A stretch of 64,000 bases of DNA. It comes from Paenibacillus wynnii. GTDB taxonomy: Bacteria > Bacillota > Bacilli > Paenibacillales > Paenibacillaceae. The notes under the pieces were generated by a model. It worked only from the letters and a program-made list of their open reading frames with translations. It made no database searches and was not told where the DNA came from. Below are positions 43,044 to 52,613 of the stretch, one piece after another. The position numbers were made by a program, and so were the translations under genes. The stretch covers positions 806,001 through 870,000 of the forward strand of contig NZ_JQCR01000002.1 of assembly GCF_000757885.1 (NCBI RefSeq). Reading direction: 5' to 3'. Position 1 is the stretch's first letter, and the number at the start of each line of letters is the position of its first letter.

Positions 43044-43472
43044 ATGGATCAATGGGCAATCGACGATACGGATTTCCGCATCCTGCAAATTCTCATAAGT
43101 GACTCTACGCTCACTCATAAAGCAATTGGGCAGCAGGTTCACATGACAGGCCAAGCCGTTGGCGCTCGTATACGCAAAATGCAGGAAACACAAGTCATCG
43201 AGGGCTTTTCGGTACGTTGGAACCCGGAAAGGATTGGACTACACATTCAAGCCTTCGTGACTGTATTTCTCAGTTCAAGTGCCGCCCATCCAACTTTTCA
43301 GAAGTTCGCTAAAACTAGCTCCCAGATTTATGAATTACACCGGGTAAGCGGTGAGGGTTGCTACTGGATGCGTATTCGTGTAGAGAATCATGAACAGTTA
43401 AATGCCTTTTTGGACAACCTATTAATGTATGGGAACTATAAGGTGGCTCTTTCTACCGAACGGGTGAAGTGA
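43044..43472 (+). CDS. Lrp/AsnC-family transcriptional regulator
   Basis: 142 residues. N-terminal helix-turn-helix (IDDTDFRILQILISDSTLTH, IGQQVHMTGQAVGARIRKM) and a C-terminal RAM domain with IQAFVTVFL and VSGEGCYWMRIRVE. Lrp proteins bind amino acids and control their metabolism. ATG 43044 is chosen (AAAGGAATGA upstream) over ATG 43005. Divergent from the MBL-fold gene, its probable target besides itself. Confidence 0.9.
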   Translation: MDQWAIDDTDFRILQILISDSTLTHKAIGQQVHMTGQAVGARIRKMQETQVIEGFSVRWNPERIGLHIQAFVTVFLSSSAAHPTFQKFAKTSSQIYELHRVSGEGCYWMRIRVENHEQLNAFLDNLLMYGNYKVALSTERVK

Positions 43473-43504
43473 TTTCTCTTCGAGTACACCAATATAACGA
43501 AAAT

Positions 43505-43544
43505 AAGCCGTGATAAAGGAATTGAGCTTCCTTTATCACGGCTT
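43505..43544. terminator. Bidirectional terminator between the Lrp and SLH genes
   Basis: AAGCCGTGATAAAGGAA/TTCCTTTATCACGGCTT, 17 bp with a 6-nt loop, T-rich on the plus side and preceded by A-rich sequence. It serves the converging Lrp gene and the giant SLH gene. Confidence 0.88.
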
Positions 43545-43560
43545 TTTTATCCTAAGGGCC

Positions 43561-46500
43561 TTATTTATTCAGCAACTTGACTTCAGTTAGCAGCCGCTCG
43601 AGTATAACCGCTGCTTCTGCGCGGCTTGTAGCTTTACCAGGAGCAAACGCTCCGCTCGGCTGGCCTTTCATAATTCCGGAAGATACAAGTACATCTATGG
43701 CACCCTTCGCCCAATTCGAAATATCCTCAGCGTCATTAAAATGAATAGTTGTGGCATTTCCGGCATCCTTGGTTACAGCCGTCTGAAGCAGTTGGATAGC
43801 TCTTCCTGCCATCACCGCCATCTGCTCCCTAGTGACTGAAGCATTTGGACGGAAGGAGCCATCTTCATAGCCCTGGACCAATCCGAGCTTCGCGGCTAAT
43901 CCGGCATCCGTTGCATACCAAGCGCTGCTCGGTACATCCTTGAATGGAGGCATTGAGGCGGACGTTCCATCGGGTTGCAGACCTAGCGAACGAATCAGCA
44001 TCGCTGCGAACTCTGCTCGACTAACGGACTTCCCAGGTGCGAAACCACTAGTTGATTGTCCATTTACAATCAGTCTGCTTGCAAGAAGCTCAATTTCTGC
44101 CTTCGCCCAGTGTCCGGACGATACATCTTTGAAGGTGATCGGGTTCACTGCAATGGCAACTACACCACTGGCCAGCGTGCTCTTAACAGTTACCTTGGTA
44201 ACTCCTTTGCTGACCTCGAACAGAGCAGGCACATAATGGAAGGCTCCTGTCTTCGAGTCAAAGATAAGAGCTACCGCAGATTTAATATTCACTTCTTCAC
44301 TAATCGTGAAGGTTCGCTCCACATAAGTGGTTCCGAATCCGGTAACAGGAATGGTAGTCATTCCATCCGTTACCTTTAGCGAGAATTCAACCGGAGTGCC
44401 TTTTATAAGGAACCCTTGCTCTTTTGCGGCAGAAGCCAGCACTTTATCATTATCACTCTTCAGGGCAAGATGGAACTCCAGAACTCCCCCTGGCAGGTTG
44501 GCCTGCTTCAATACAGATTCCACTAGCTTTAATGGGAATTGGTAGGTTCCCACTGCACTCTGGATAAGGAGTACTGAATCAGGACTTGCGGCTGCGGCAC
44601 TACGTAAAGATTCTGCACCAAAACGAGCAGTTCCATCGGTAGTGGCATTTACTTCAATAATGAGTTGCTTAGAAGCTGCCTTATCCTTGAGCAATGCGTC
44701 ATTGATTGCTATATCCTTTGCAGGAAGTGAAGGATTACCGCTCGGCGGTATCGGGTCCGTTCCTCCCCCAGTTACAGACTTAGATACAACTACAACCTCA
44801 TAATTCCTCACATTGTCGCCTACAGATACTTTAAAGGTTGTAACGCCTTCTTTAAGCGCCTGAAGATTACCACTTATAAATGAAGCAACGTTATCGACTC
44901 CAAAATCTACTTTGGCTTGGTCTGTAATGTCCGCTCCCGCTCTGTCCAGCACCTTCAGTTTTGCAGATTCACCCTGTTTTAATACAACGGGTCCGATCTG
45001 ACCATCGTCAAGCACAATAGAGAACGGTTTCACCGAGGTGGACAAACCTTGGTTCATTTCAATAATTTTAAACACAGGTGACTGGTTCGAAATCTGATTC
45101 ATTTTTTCTCCACGTACAATGACGTTATCAGCTATGATTTGACCTTTCAGATCCTTTGTAATCTCGATCCCGCTTGTCCCTGCCCCATCAATCACATTGT
45201 TCAACAGCGTCACATTGCTTACTGTCATATGACCGTGTGCTATGAATCCGGAGTAGGTGCTGTCTAGAGCTGTATTGTTCATAATCCGAATCGTACCTCC
45301 CATGTCGCTCTCCCCGGCATATAACCAAAGCGCTCCAAGGTTCAGGCCGTAACCGGAATCATAGCTACCCGTACGAATCATAGTATTTCGCTCAACGATT
45401 GTCGTCCCTTGGAAGGGCTCTGCCGAGAAGCGTGTCGATACCGCTATACCTGCACCGTTAGTGACTGTATCCTTCACTATGTTATCTTGAATTTTATTAT
45501 CCTTGCCGCCGAATACAACGATATTGTCAGCCAGCCATGGTAGTGACACTGTATTAAAACGAGCTGTATTGTTCACACTCGGCGTTCGTTCCGTACCGTT
45601 CACGTCGACCAGTGAGGCATCCGTGAATGACCACATGGCAATTCCATCATCACCAGGGTAGCGGATATCACTTTGCTCCATCATACTGTTCGAAGTACCG
45701 ACTGCAAAGTTAATCCCATCCGCCATCAAATTGCGAATGCGCAGTCCGACCATATGCAGTCCATTTGTACGCGCCTTTTCACCTCTAGGCTGCGTGAGCC
45801 AAAGACCAGCTTTGGTATGCTCGATCCAGACATTCTGAATGACTGATCCTTGACCGAAGGCACCGTGGAATGCGTTGGTAACGGCTTCATCATCCCGGAC
45901 ATTAATGACTCCATCGATCTGTAAATCGTAGACTCCCACCTTGCCTCCATGACCAAAGAACTTGGCACCATATAAAGTCGTATACCACATACCCGCTCCG
46001 CGGATTTCAGCAGAATCAAGATCGAGCAATCCGTCTTCGAAATGGAATTCTCCTGCCGGGAACCAGACACCTTTATGGTGTGCCTTTCCTTCAGCAAGGG
46101 TTGCCTTAAAGGCTGCAGTATCATCCTTGCCGTCATTGGCAACGGCGCCAAAGTCTGCAACAGATATGAAGCCATCAGGTTTACTCAACTGAGGGGCAAC
46201 CTGCTCCATATCCATTAGATCGATGACATACGAGGTGGCTTGATTCTCCGCCTCTTTCACCAGACGAATCGTTGCACCGGCCGGAGCATCACCTATCAAA
46301 GCATGAATCTCGTCAAAAAATCGATGACCGTTCCCTTGACTAGGATCATTGGACCATGGATAGCTCCCATATTCCCAAGCATATTTTGAAGTCAATTTCA
46401 GTTGTTGTTTGGCACCATTTACATATAGGGAGAGCGTCTCTTCGGCTCCCTTGCCATCCGGACTATCAGGGATGGAATAGCGGAGTACGATAGAGTTCGC

Positions 46501-49500
46501 CGGCTTCGCCAGCTTGAATTCCACATATTCTCCTGTATTCTTCAGACTTACCGCTTTACGTCCTGAGGCCTCCGAAGATAAGCTCAGTGGCTTGCGTGAA
46601 GGACCAATAAGCGAACCGTTAGTCACTGCATCTTCAGCTTCATAGCTGATATAAGGGACTGTTGCCCCGCGGTAGGACTTGTTCACGCTGTCTTTTATAG
46701 TCAGACTATCGATTTCAATAGGACTCCACGGCATCCCATCACCGCTGAATGAAACAGTATTCAATCCCGAACGAAGGTTCAGTTGAAGTTCTGCCGTTTC
46801 TGGGGTGTTCTGGGCTGTTCTATCCAGACTGAGACCGTCCTGCTTCAGGCCGTTTACTTCCACCTTCGTCAGTACCGATACGGCTCCTGCGTTCTTATAA
46901 CGGACATTAGCCTTGTATTCTCCTGCATGATCAGCATTAACTGTAAAACGTATGACTTCCTCACCCTTGAAAGCAATCTCCCCAGCGTAATCTACATCTG
47001 TCACGGTAGGGATAAAGCTCCAGAGCGTGTCATCGTCTGACGTATTGGCCCCAAGGTCAACTTCTGAATTTTGATGGATAAGCACCTCATCAGCATCAGC
47101 ACTCTCAAGTAAATAGTAGCCCATTTTTTCAGTGGTCGTCCATTGCGACTGCGTAGTAGTTCCCGATGATAATAGAACAGGCTTACCTTGATCATCTAGA
47201 GATAAAAAATGCTTCGTGTCGATGTTCAAGAGCCGCTTCCGTCCGTTGTAATCCTGTAAACGCCAATTAGACTTGGCATTCTTATCCAAAGTACCAGCGA
47301 GAATAATTTGCCCCTCCTTCTCAGCCAGAACATAACCATTCAACCCTTTAGGCACTATAGTTACAATGTTCGTATCATCCTGCGCAGGAGTAGAGGTATT
47401 TGAATTTCTCGGTTCTCCGGCAGGGGTCATATAGTCTTGTTCTGCCCTTTCCAAATTCCAGCGTGCAGAAGGTGAAGTTTCCAGAAGCAGAGCGCGCTCG
47501 GCATATCCGGTCTGATTCTCTACGTTGACAAACTCATCGCTGTATTCTCCGTACATACTACGAATCGTATAGTTTTGACCATCCGAACCTACATCAACGG
47601 ACCAATTGGAAGATCCATCGGTTGCAGGTTGTGTACCTGTACTCTCCAAAAAGGAATAGTCACCGTTCAGGGTCAGGTAATGTCCCGTTGCCCTATTTAC
47701 AACAAATTGCTTGCCATTCTCTAATAAAATGCTCCAGTGCGAATATCCGTTATCACTCGACGGCTGTCCGTAGAGAATAACACCGTGCTCATTCTCGTAG
47801 AGATATTCTCCATTTTGGATATTTTTGAAACGGATCGGATAATCCGGTACTGGGGGTGCAGGAATGAATGCTGGCTCCGCCATGAACTGTGCACTGTCCA
47901 TCTCAACTGCACCTGCAGCCTTACTTATCCGAATGACTGGATTGCCATCCTCATCCGGAGCTCCATACATATAATGGCCTCCCCACCCACTCTTGAAGGT
48001 GGTAATTCCCGAGGATTTCATATCCACATACCACTTAATACTTCCCCATACATCATAAATCGTTTGCAGGGTTTGAACCGATGTAGCCGGGTTATCCTCT
48101 TCTACAGCCCCACCCAAATGCTCCAGCGATAGATAACGTCCGGTTCCTCTGTTCTGAATTTTCACAGCACCGTTAGCCCCGTCAATTTCTTTCAATTGCC
48201 ACAGAAATGAATTGTCGGCAAGATCAAGGGGACCATAGGTTGCTTGCCCGACTGTCAGGTCACTAACAGCAGCAGCCATTGGCTTATAGGTCGCATCGGT
48301 TACTGTATCCGTAAGCTCCTGTGTGGCTTCAGCCAGCATCGGGCCATCCTTCAGATATTGTTCTTCACCGTTAACCTCATTCATTCTGAAGCGGAACAAG
48401 TCCTGCTTCTTCTCCGTAACTTGAACAAACCGCCATTTGGGGCTTCCCCAATCCGGATTAATCACACTATATTCAGCGTATTTAGTAAGGTTTTGCAACG
48501 AGATATACTTATCAGGACGTTTATTAGGCTCCTTATCCAAAACGTTGCTGATGACATACTGGTTGTCGCCTGTATTTTTCCCTGTCCAGATATACCCCGG
48601 ATTGACATCTATCTTGCTGGTCAATGTTGTAACCTGAATATGTCCGCTCGGCATTTCCACCATATTAATGTAGTGGCCCGTCTTACGGTTCTTGAACAGC
48701 TTACGACCGTTATATTTCTCAACCAGCCACTGATCTGATTGATCTGTTTGGAGGTTTCCATATTTCAGCAGACCGTCACTGCTCTCATACCAGTAAAAAG
48801 ATTTCCAGCCATTCTGGATGCGGATATAATGCTCCGAGCCATCCATGGGTGCATTTGGATCTATGAATTGCCACTGTACGTTTAAAGAGGCTGCATCTGA
48901 AGAAGCCCCTACGATCCCGCCTTGTTCCTGTGACAAGTAAATTCCATTCGTCCCTATGTTCCCTATGGTCTGGTAATCATCATAATCATCAGACTCCTTA
49001 AATCTCCATTGATCCGAGGGACTGCTCTCGATTGATGCCTTTCCCGTCAACTGCCCCTCACTGTACGTAAGATAATGATTCGTTGCCGCATTTCGAATAC
49101 GCTTATTGCCATCGTAATCCTCGACGTACCACAAATCATTCATCTCATTCAGTGAATGGTCAGTGATAGTTCCATGTTTCAACTCACCGTTCTCTGTTTC
49201 ATATAGAAAATCTGAAACCACCTGTGCATCGGTATAGGTTGTTATACGAGTGGCCTGCAGGTCGGAGACCAGAACTATTTTCCAATGAGCTGTAACATTC
49301 CCTGACCACCCCGGCCATCCATTGGAGCGAACATGGTTATCATTCGGGAACTGTGGATTCATCCACTGCGGGCCACCTGCTGTTAATCCTGCATTTTCAA
49401 AGGTGACGTAGCCTGCATCGGATGTATTCGAATCATGGTCATCAGCACTTTGTTGAATCCATTCGCTTAAACTGACCTTATCTAGATCGATTTCCGTTGA

Positions 49501-50274
49501 AAAAATGCCATACCCCGTATCTTCATTCTGCTTGATATAATGTCCTGTAGCCCGGTTGCGGAACTTGATGTTTCCGTCCGTGCTGCCCGGCTCGATATAC
49601 CATTGTGAGGTTGTATCATTCGACGGTTTCTGTCCATGCTTGAGATTCCCATTAGGGTTGTCTGGTGCTTGTACATATCCTGTATCCTCATAGATTACGG
49701 CTCCGGGATGCATCCGACTTTCCAGACGGACCGGTGTTCCGTTCAAGTCTACAAAAGCCCACTGCGGACTCTCAAAAGTGACGTTAATGTCTGAACTTAC
49801 TTGGGCATAACCCAGCTGATTCTCCTCGTGAATGACAAGGTTGCTGGTAGGAGCCGTTGCACTTCGAATCACCATATACCCGGCCCGATTTGAAGTATCA
49901 ATCAGCCATTCCGCCGAAGCTCCCCCCTCTGTTGCTGTCTTTAGTGAGTCTTCTTTTCCAGTGTTGCCGGCCAATGTAATGTAATGACCTGTCTTCACAT
50001 TCTTAATCCGTGACAGACCATTCGTTGTCACTACGATCCACTGGGCAGAAGCATCCGCTGGATTGGTCATTCCATAACGGACGATTCCTTGGGATGTCTC
50101 GTACAAAAAGTTGCTTTTCCACTTATTCTGGATAAGTACCGTGCCTGTAGACACTTGCCCTGCACCTGTTCCTCCGGTTCCAGCGGAATTTCCGCCTTCC
50201 CCATATACAGGCAAGCTTGAGAAAATCAGCAGCATAACTAGTAGACCCGCCACCGCGGACCTAAATCTCTTCAT
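43561..50274 (-). CDS. Giant SLH-anchored surface protein: seven beta-trefoil-like modules plus GH87-like beta-helix
   Basis: 2,237 residues from ATG 50274 (GAGGGGG upstream; 64 upstream in-frame codons are rejected). Order: signal peptide (1-25); seven units of 130-190 residues (about 45-1110), each with xLYExxxGxxxYG and KTGHYITL-like motifs and repeated QW positions, as in ricin-type beta-trefoils; CBM6/35-like modules (about 1110-1365, SYEAEDAV); right-handed beta-helix (about 1367-1730) starting FISVADFGAVANDGKDDTAA; Big-like and uncharacterised domains; three SLH domains (about 2050-2237) binding cell-wall polysaccharide. In the helix, MADGINF and GDDGIAMWS resemble the catalytic Asp region of GH87 alpha-1,3-glucanase/mycodextranase. 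Likely a cell-surface glucan-degrading enzyme; the GH87 call is from memory. Confidence 0.8.
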   Translation of the reverse strand: MKRFRSAVAGLLVMLLIFSSLPVYGEGGNSAGTGGTGAGQVSTGTVLIQNKWKSNFLYETSQGIVRYGMTNPADASAQWIVVTTNGLSRIKNVKTGHYITLAGNTGKEDSLKTATEGGASAEWLIDTSNRAGYMVIRSATAPTSNLVIHEENQLGYAQVSSDINVTFESPQWAFVDLNGTPVRLESRMHPGAVIYEDTGYVQAPDNPNGNLKHGQKPSNDTTSQWYIEPGSTDGNIKFRNRATGHYIKQNEDTGYGIFSTEIDLDKVSLSEWIQQSADDHDSNTSDAGYVTFENAGLTAGGPQWMNPQFPNDNHVRSNGWPGWSGNVTAHWKIVLVSDLQATRITTYTDAQVVSDFLYETENGELKHGTITDHSLNEMNDLWYVEDYDGNKRIRNAATNHYLTYSEGQLTGKASIESSPSDQWRFKESDDYDDYQTIGNIGTNGIYLSQEQGGIVGASSDAASLNVQWQFIDPNAPMDGSEHYIRIQNGWKSFYWYESSDGLLKYGNLQTDQSDQWLVEKYNGRKLFKNRKTGHYINMVEMPSGHIQVTTLTSKIDVNPGYIWTGKNTGDNQYVISNVLDKEPNKRPDKYISLQNLTKYAEYSVINPDWGSPKWRFVQVTEKKQDLFRFRMNEVNGEEQYLKDGPMLAEATQELTDTVTDATYKPMAAAVSDLTVGQATYGPLDLADNSFLWQLKEIDGANGAVKIQNRGTGRYLSLEHLGGAVEEDNPATSVQTLQTIYDVWGSIKWYVDMKSSGITTFKSGWGGHYMYGAPDEDGNPVIRISKAAGAVEMDSAQFMAEPAFIPAPPVPDYPIRFKNIQNGEYLYENEHGVILYGQPSSDNGYSHWSILLENGKQFVVNRATGHYLTLNGDYSFLESTGTQPATDGSSNWSVDVGSDGQNYTIRSMYGEYSDEFVNVENQTGYAERALLLETSPSARWNLERAEQDYMTPAGEPRNSNTSTPAQDDTNIVTIVPKGLNGYVLAEKEGQIILAGTLDKNAKSNWRLQDYNGRKRLLNIDTKHFLSLDDQGKPVLLSSGTTTQSQWTTTEKMGYYLLESADADEVLIHQNSEVDLGANTSDDDTLWSFIPTVTDVDYAGEIAFKGEEVIRFTVNADHAGEYKANVRYKNAGAVSVLTKVEVNGLKQDGLSLDRTAQNTPETAELQLNLRSGLNTVSFSGDGMPWSPIEIDSLTIKDSVNKSYRGATVPYISYEAEDAVTNGSLIGPSRKPLSLSSEASGRKAVSLKNTGEYVEFKLAKPANSIVLRYSIPDSPDGKGAEETLSLYVNGAKQQLKLTSKYAWEYGSYPWSNDPSQGNGHRFFDEIHALIGDAPAGATIRLVKEAENQATSYVIDLMDMEQVAPQLSKPDGFISVADFGAVANDGKDDTAAFKATLAEGKAHHKGVWFPAGEFHFEDGLLDLDSAEIRGAGMWYTTLYGAKFFGHGGKVGVYDLQIDGVINVRDDEAVTNAFHGAFGQGSVIQNVWIEHTKAGLWLTQPRGEKARTNGLHMVGLRIRNLMADGINFAVGTSNSMMEQSDIRYPGDDGIAMWSFTDASLVDVNGTERTPSVNNTARFNTVSLPWLADNIVVFGGKDNKIQDNIVKDTVTNGAGIAVSTRFSAEPFQGTTIVERNTMIRTGSYDSGYGLNLGALWLYAGESDMGGTIRIMNNTALDSTYSGFIAHGHMTVSNVTLLNNVIDGAGTSGIEITKDLKGQIIADNVIVRGEKMNQISNQSPVFKIIEMNQGLSTSVKPFSIVLDDGQIGPVVLKQGESAKLKVLDRAGADITDQAKVDFGVDNVASFISGNLQALKEGVTTFKVSVGDNVRNYEVVVVSKSVTGGGTDPIPPSGNPSLPAKDIAINDALLKDKAASKQLIIEVNATTDGTARFGAESLRSAAAASPDSVLLIQSAVGTYQFPLKLVESVLKQANLPGGVLEFHLALKSDNDKVLASAAKEQGFLIKGTPVEFSLKVTDGMTTIPVTGFGTTYVERTFTISEEVNIKSAVALIFDSKTGAFHYVPALFEVSKGVTKVTVKSTLASGVVAIAVNPITFKDVSSGHWAKAEIELLASRLIVNGQSTSGFAPGKSVSRAEFAAMLIRSLGLQPDGTSASMPPFKDVPSSAWYATDAGLAAKLGLVQGYEDGSFRPNASVTREQMAVMAGRAIQLLQTAVTKDAGNATTIHFNDAEDISNWAKGAIDVLVSSGIMKGQPSGAFAPGKATSRAEAAVILERLLTEVKLLNK

Positions 50275-50320
50275 AAGTGTGCCCCCTCTAAGTGATATGG
50301 ACTTCCCTTCCATATTAGAT

Positions 50321-50334
50321 TGGCAGCGCTTACG
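50321..50334. promoter_or_regulatory. cre-like site upstream of the giant SLH gene
   Basis: TGGCAGCGCTTACG matches 12 of 14 positions of the CcpA consensus and has the central GCGC core. It lies 47 bp before the start codon. No good -35/-10 pair is visible, so this is tentative. Confidence 0.35.
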
Positions 50335-50420
50335 AAACGATGTGCAATTGTATTCAGACAGGGTGTGTTTGTACGAATCTACAAAGAGAGGGACTAAGAT
50401 AAGGCTCGTCCCCCTCTGTA

Positions 50421-50894
50421 CTACTCTATAGATAACAGTTTCAACTTTCCCGCACACTTTCCGCACCGATAGCGTTTGGGGTCTACCTTACGCTTACGCA
50501 AATATTCCTCTGTGCAAGCTGTACATACGAGTTTATACCGGTAAGGCAAGGGCTTCCGGGCTTTCGCTCCCGGCAGCGTCTGACAATAACGGCTGCCTCC
50601 TACCTGCGCCAGCAGGTTTTTAAAATCAGCATCCCGGTGCTTATAACCCCTCCTCGCTATATGCAAATGGTAGTGACATAGCTCATGCTTAATAATCCGC
50701 TCTGTCTCCTCGCGCCCATAGGTTATCAGCTGTTGGGGATTAATCTCTATGTTATGGCTCTTCATAAAATAACGCCCGCCCGTTGTAGATAATCGACTGT
50801 TAAAGGACGCCTTATGGCGAAACGGCACCCCGAAGTTCTCCCGGGACACCTGCTCGATCCACTGCTGCAATTCTTCGTTGCTCATACTTTCCAT
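50421..50894 (-). CDS. sprT: SprT-family metalloprotease-like protein
   Basis: 157 residues. The zinc-metallopeptidase motif is HELCHYH near residue 67, with a later His, and a C-terminal zinc ribbon CTACTEEYLRKRK...CGKC. B. subtilis YdcK is the close family match; the role is not established in bacteria. ATG 50894 is used; an ATG three codons on is possible. It lies next to cmpA here as in Bacillus. Confidence 0.9.
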   Translation of the reverse strand: MESMSNEELQQWIEQVSRENFGVPFRHKASFNSRLSTTGGRYFMKSHNIEINPQQLITYGREETERIIKHELCHYHLHIARRGYKHRDADFKNLLAQVGGSRYCQTLPGAKARKPLPYRYKLVCTACTEEYLRKRKVDPKRYRCGKCAGKLKLLSIE

Positions 50895-51004
50895 AGTGTG
50901 TTCTCACAAGTCCTTTCGGAAGAGATTTAAGATCTTACTTGAATTGTAACTTGCGCATACGCTAAACTGTCAAGAAGGAAGACTAGTACGGAGGGAGAAT
51001 ATTT

Positions 51005-51367
51005 ATGCCGAAAATGCGATATGTAATATTACAGCAACATCAGGAGCTTCTTTTCGTAGAAATGCCGGAGGAATATGCCTACCAGCTCAGCGCACTTAAT
51101 CTTCGTCTTAACAAAGAAATTGATAAGCTGACCGCCGAGAATGTGCCTGATCTGCCGCTCGCCGTGGCGGAATGTGATTCTTTGGAGCTGCTCCGTGAAC
51201 AGTACGTGCTGCAATCCGGTCTGGAATATATCAATGTTCTAGAACAGGCTTTTGCCGGTATTAAGGAACAGAATTATCCCCTTATTTCCCTGCTGACTGA
51301 GATTAGAGCGCTTCAGGCTCAACTGGAACAATGGTATGAAGAAGATGAAGAAGCTGCTATTCATTAA
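51005..51367 (+). CDS. Conserved-looking acidic hypothetical protein
   Basis: 120 residues, ATG 51005 behind GGAGGGAG. It is largely helical and strongly acidic at the C-terminus (LEQWYEEDEEAA), with no recognised domain. It lies between sprT (divergent) and cmpA (same strand, 66 bp on), so it may be cotranscribed with cmpA. No function is proposed. Confidence 0.65.
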   Translation: MPKMRYVILQQHQELLFVEMPEEYAYQLSALNLRLNKEIDKLTAENVPDLPLAVAECDSLELLREQYVLQSGLEYINVLEQAFAGIKEQNYPLISLLTEIRALQAQLEQWYEEDEEAAIH

Positions 51368-51433
51368 TTCGAACCTTTAAGGCCTCTCCTCCATATGCTA
51401 TCTCTATATAAGCATGCCGGAGGAGGGATATCC

Positions 51434-51559
51434 TTGCCGCAATGGCTCTGCCAACAGCTAATGAAAGCTTACTACAAGAAGGACCGTCGGCAGATTAAGC
51501 TTCTGAATGAGTGCTGGTACTTTTATCGGAACTCCAGCGAAACACATAGTAAGGCTTAA
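51434..51559 (+). CDS. cmpA: Cortex morphogenetic protein CmpA
   Basis: 41 residues from TTG 51434, behind GGAGGAGGG. The core PQWLCQQLMKAYYKKD and QIKLLNECWYFYR match the small CmpA family, made in the mother cell during sporulation, where it acts with ClpXP to remove the coat protein SpoIVA when coat assembly fails. Its presence indicates an endospore former. A strong terminator follows at 51602. It sits near sprT and tex as in Bacillus. Confidence 0.9.
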   Translation: MPQWLCQQLMKAYYKKDRRQIKLLNECWYFYRNSSETHSKA

Positions 51560-51601
51560 TCATTAGAATCATCCAAATAGTTGAATGAATAAGGGCAAAA
51601 C

Positions 51602-51644
51602 AAAACACTAGCCAGTCCCATATATGGAGACTGGCTAGTGTTTT
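51602..51644 (+). terminator. Terminator after cmpA
   Basis: AAAACACTAGCCAGTC/GACTGGCTAGTGTTTT, 16 bp with an 11-nt loop; the stem ends in TTTT. Confidence 0.88.
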
Positions 51645-51902
51645 CAACTTTGACTCTTAACATTTAGTATTGCAATCAAATTACACTATCCCGTATCCGG
51701 ATGCACAAGGTGAGGCTTTCTGGTCGGCGGAACAATTGTGTTGAGCTCACGGACACCCACCTGACTAAACTTGCCAAAAGTGATGCACTAGTTAAGGGAT
51801 CATTATTCTGGCGTCAAGAAGTTTGTGTATGAGAGTAGACGCATTTCCCAAGGTATCCGAGATAACTACGGCAAATCGTCTACCTACATGGGTTTCAATA
51901 TA

Positions 51903-52090
51903 TATAGTTGCACAACGTACACTTATATTTCTCCCTCAGCACACTTTAGGGTGTTTAATTGCACTTTATACACTTATTTTTTGGTATTCCGGGGTTTAAC
52001 CGGCATATTTGTGTTTTTAGTTGCACAAAGTACATCTATCCATACATCTGAGTGCCAAAAGCTGGAAATAAGTGTATAAAATACATCTAT
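51903..52090. repeat. Array A of a dispersed intergenic repeat (unit about TTTAGTTGCAC-N3-NTACAYYTAT)
   Basis: Four diverged units lie at 51905-51926, 51956-51976, 52015-52038 and 52066-52090, 45-60 bp apart. The third shares 24 identical nt with 60599-60622 in array B. The rest of 51660-52222 holds no credible gene: the one ORF there (51825-52079) runs through the repeats and has no ribosome site. Confidence 0.65.
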
Positions 52091-52222
52091 TTCACTGCCT
52101 ACGTCCGAGTTTCCCTCTAAATCAGCGAAGCCGCGAAACACCCGTCCGCCAAAACGTTCATTGTACTCTATTACCTTACGTGAACCCTAACGACATTTAT
52201 CGAGGCAGAAAAAATCCATAAA

Positions 52223-52268
52223 ATAAAGGCGAATTCTCATTCATAATTGAATGGAAATTCGCCTTTAT
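52223..52268 (-). terminator. Hairpin after the small membrane protein gene
   Basis: ATAAAGGCGAATT/AATTCGCCTTTAT, 13 bp, followed on the minus strand by a T-rich stretch. Likely terminator of the gene at 52290. Confidence 0.65.
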
Positions 52269-52289
52269 CTATTTTGGGATTGTCCAGTC

Positions 52290-52466
52290 TCAGTTGGAAA
52301 ACATCGGGAATACATATTTCACCAGGAAGAACAACAGTCCGAAAAATAAAATAATATATGCAGCATATTTAATAAAGGTGGATGCGACTACGCTGGAATC
52401 CGACTTCTTCTGCACCTCTGTATGTTCTACCTCTACACTTCTGTCTCTGGAGCTTGGATCCATCAT
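52290..52466 (-). CDS. Small single-span membrane protein, unknown
   Basis: 58 residues from ATG 52466, six bases after AGGAG. A polar N-terminal half (MMDPSSRDRSVEVEHTEVQ) is followed by one strong membrane helix (YAAYIILFFGLLFFLVKYVF) and a short tail. Good ribosome site and following hairpin support a real gene. No family recognised; nothing nearby fixes its role. Confidence 0.65.
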   Translation of the reverse strand: MMDPSSRDRSVEVEHTEVQKKSDSSVVASTFIKYAAYIILFFGLLFFLVKYVFPMFSN

Positions 52467-52560
52467 TAATCTCTCCTCTCAAATTCAGGTGATATAAATC
52501 GAACTAAACATTATTTATATAGTCTTAATTACCCTCCTGCTTTCCTCCTTGAAACAAAAA

Positions 52561-52606
52561 GCCGCAGCCCGCAAGCTCAACGTAAGCAGAGCTGCAGACA
52601 TGCGGC
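52561..52606 (-). terminator. Terminator of the Tet(M)-like gene
   Basis: Outer stem GCCGCA/TGCGGC with GCAGCTC-type inner pairing, then TTTTTG on the minus strand, eight bases after the stop. Confidence 0.7.
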
Positions 52607-52613
52607 GTTAGTT

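Noticed and set aside
51825..52079. 84-codon reading frame in the gap after cmpA
   Set aside because: It runs through the repeat array, has no ribosome site and an irregular composition.
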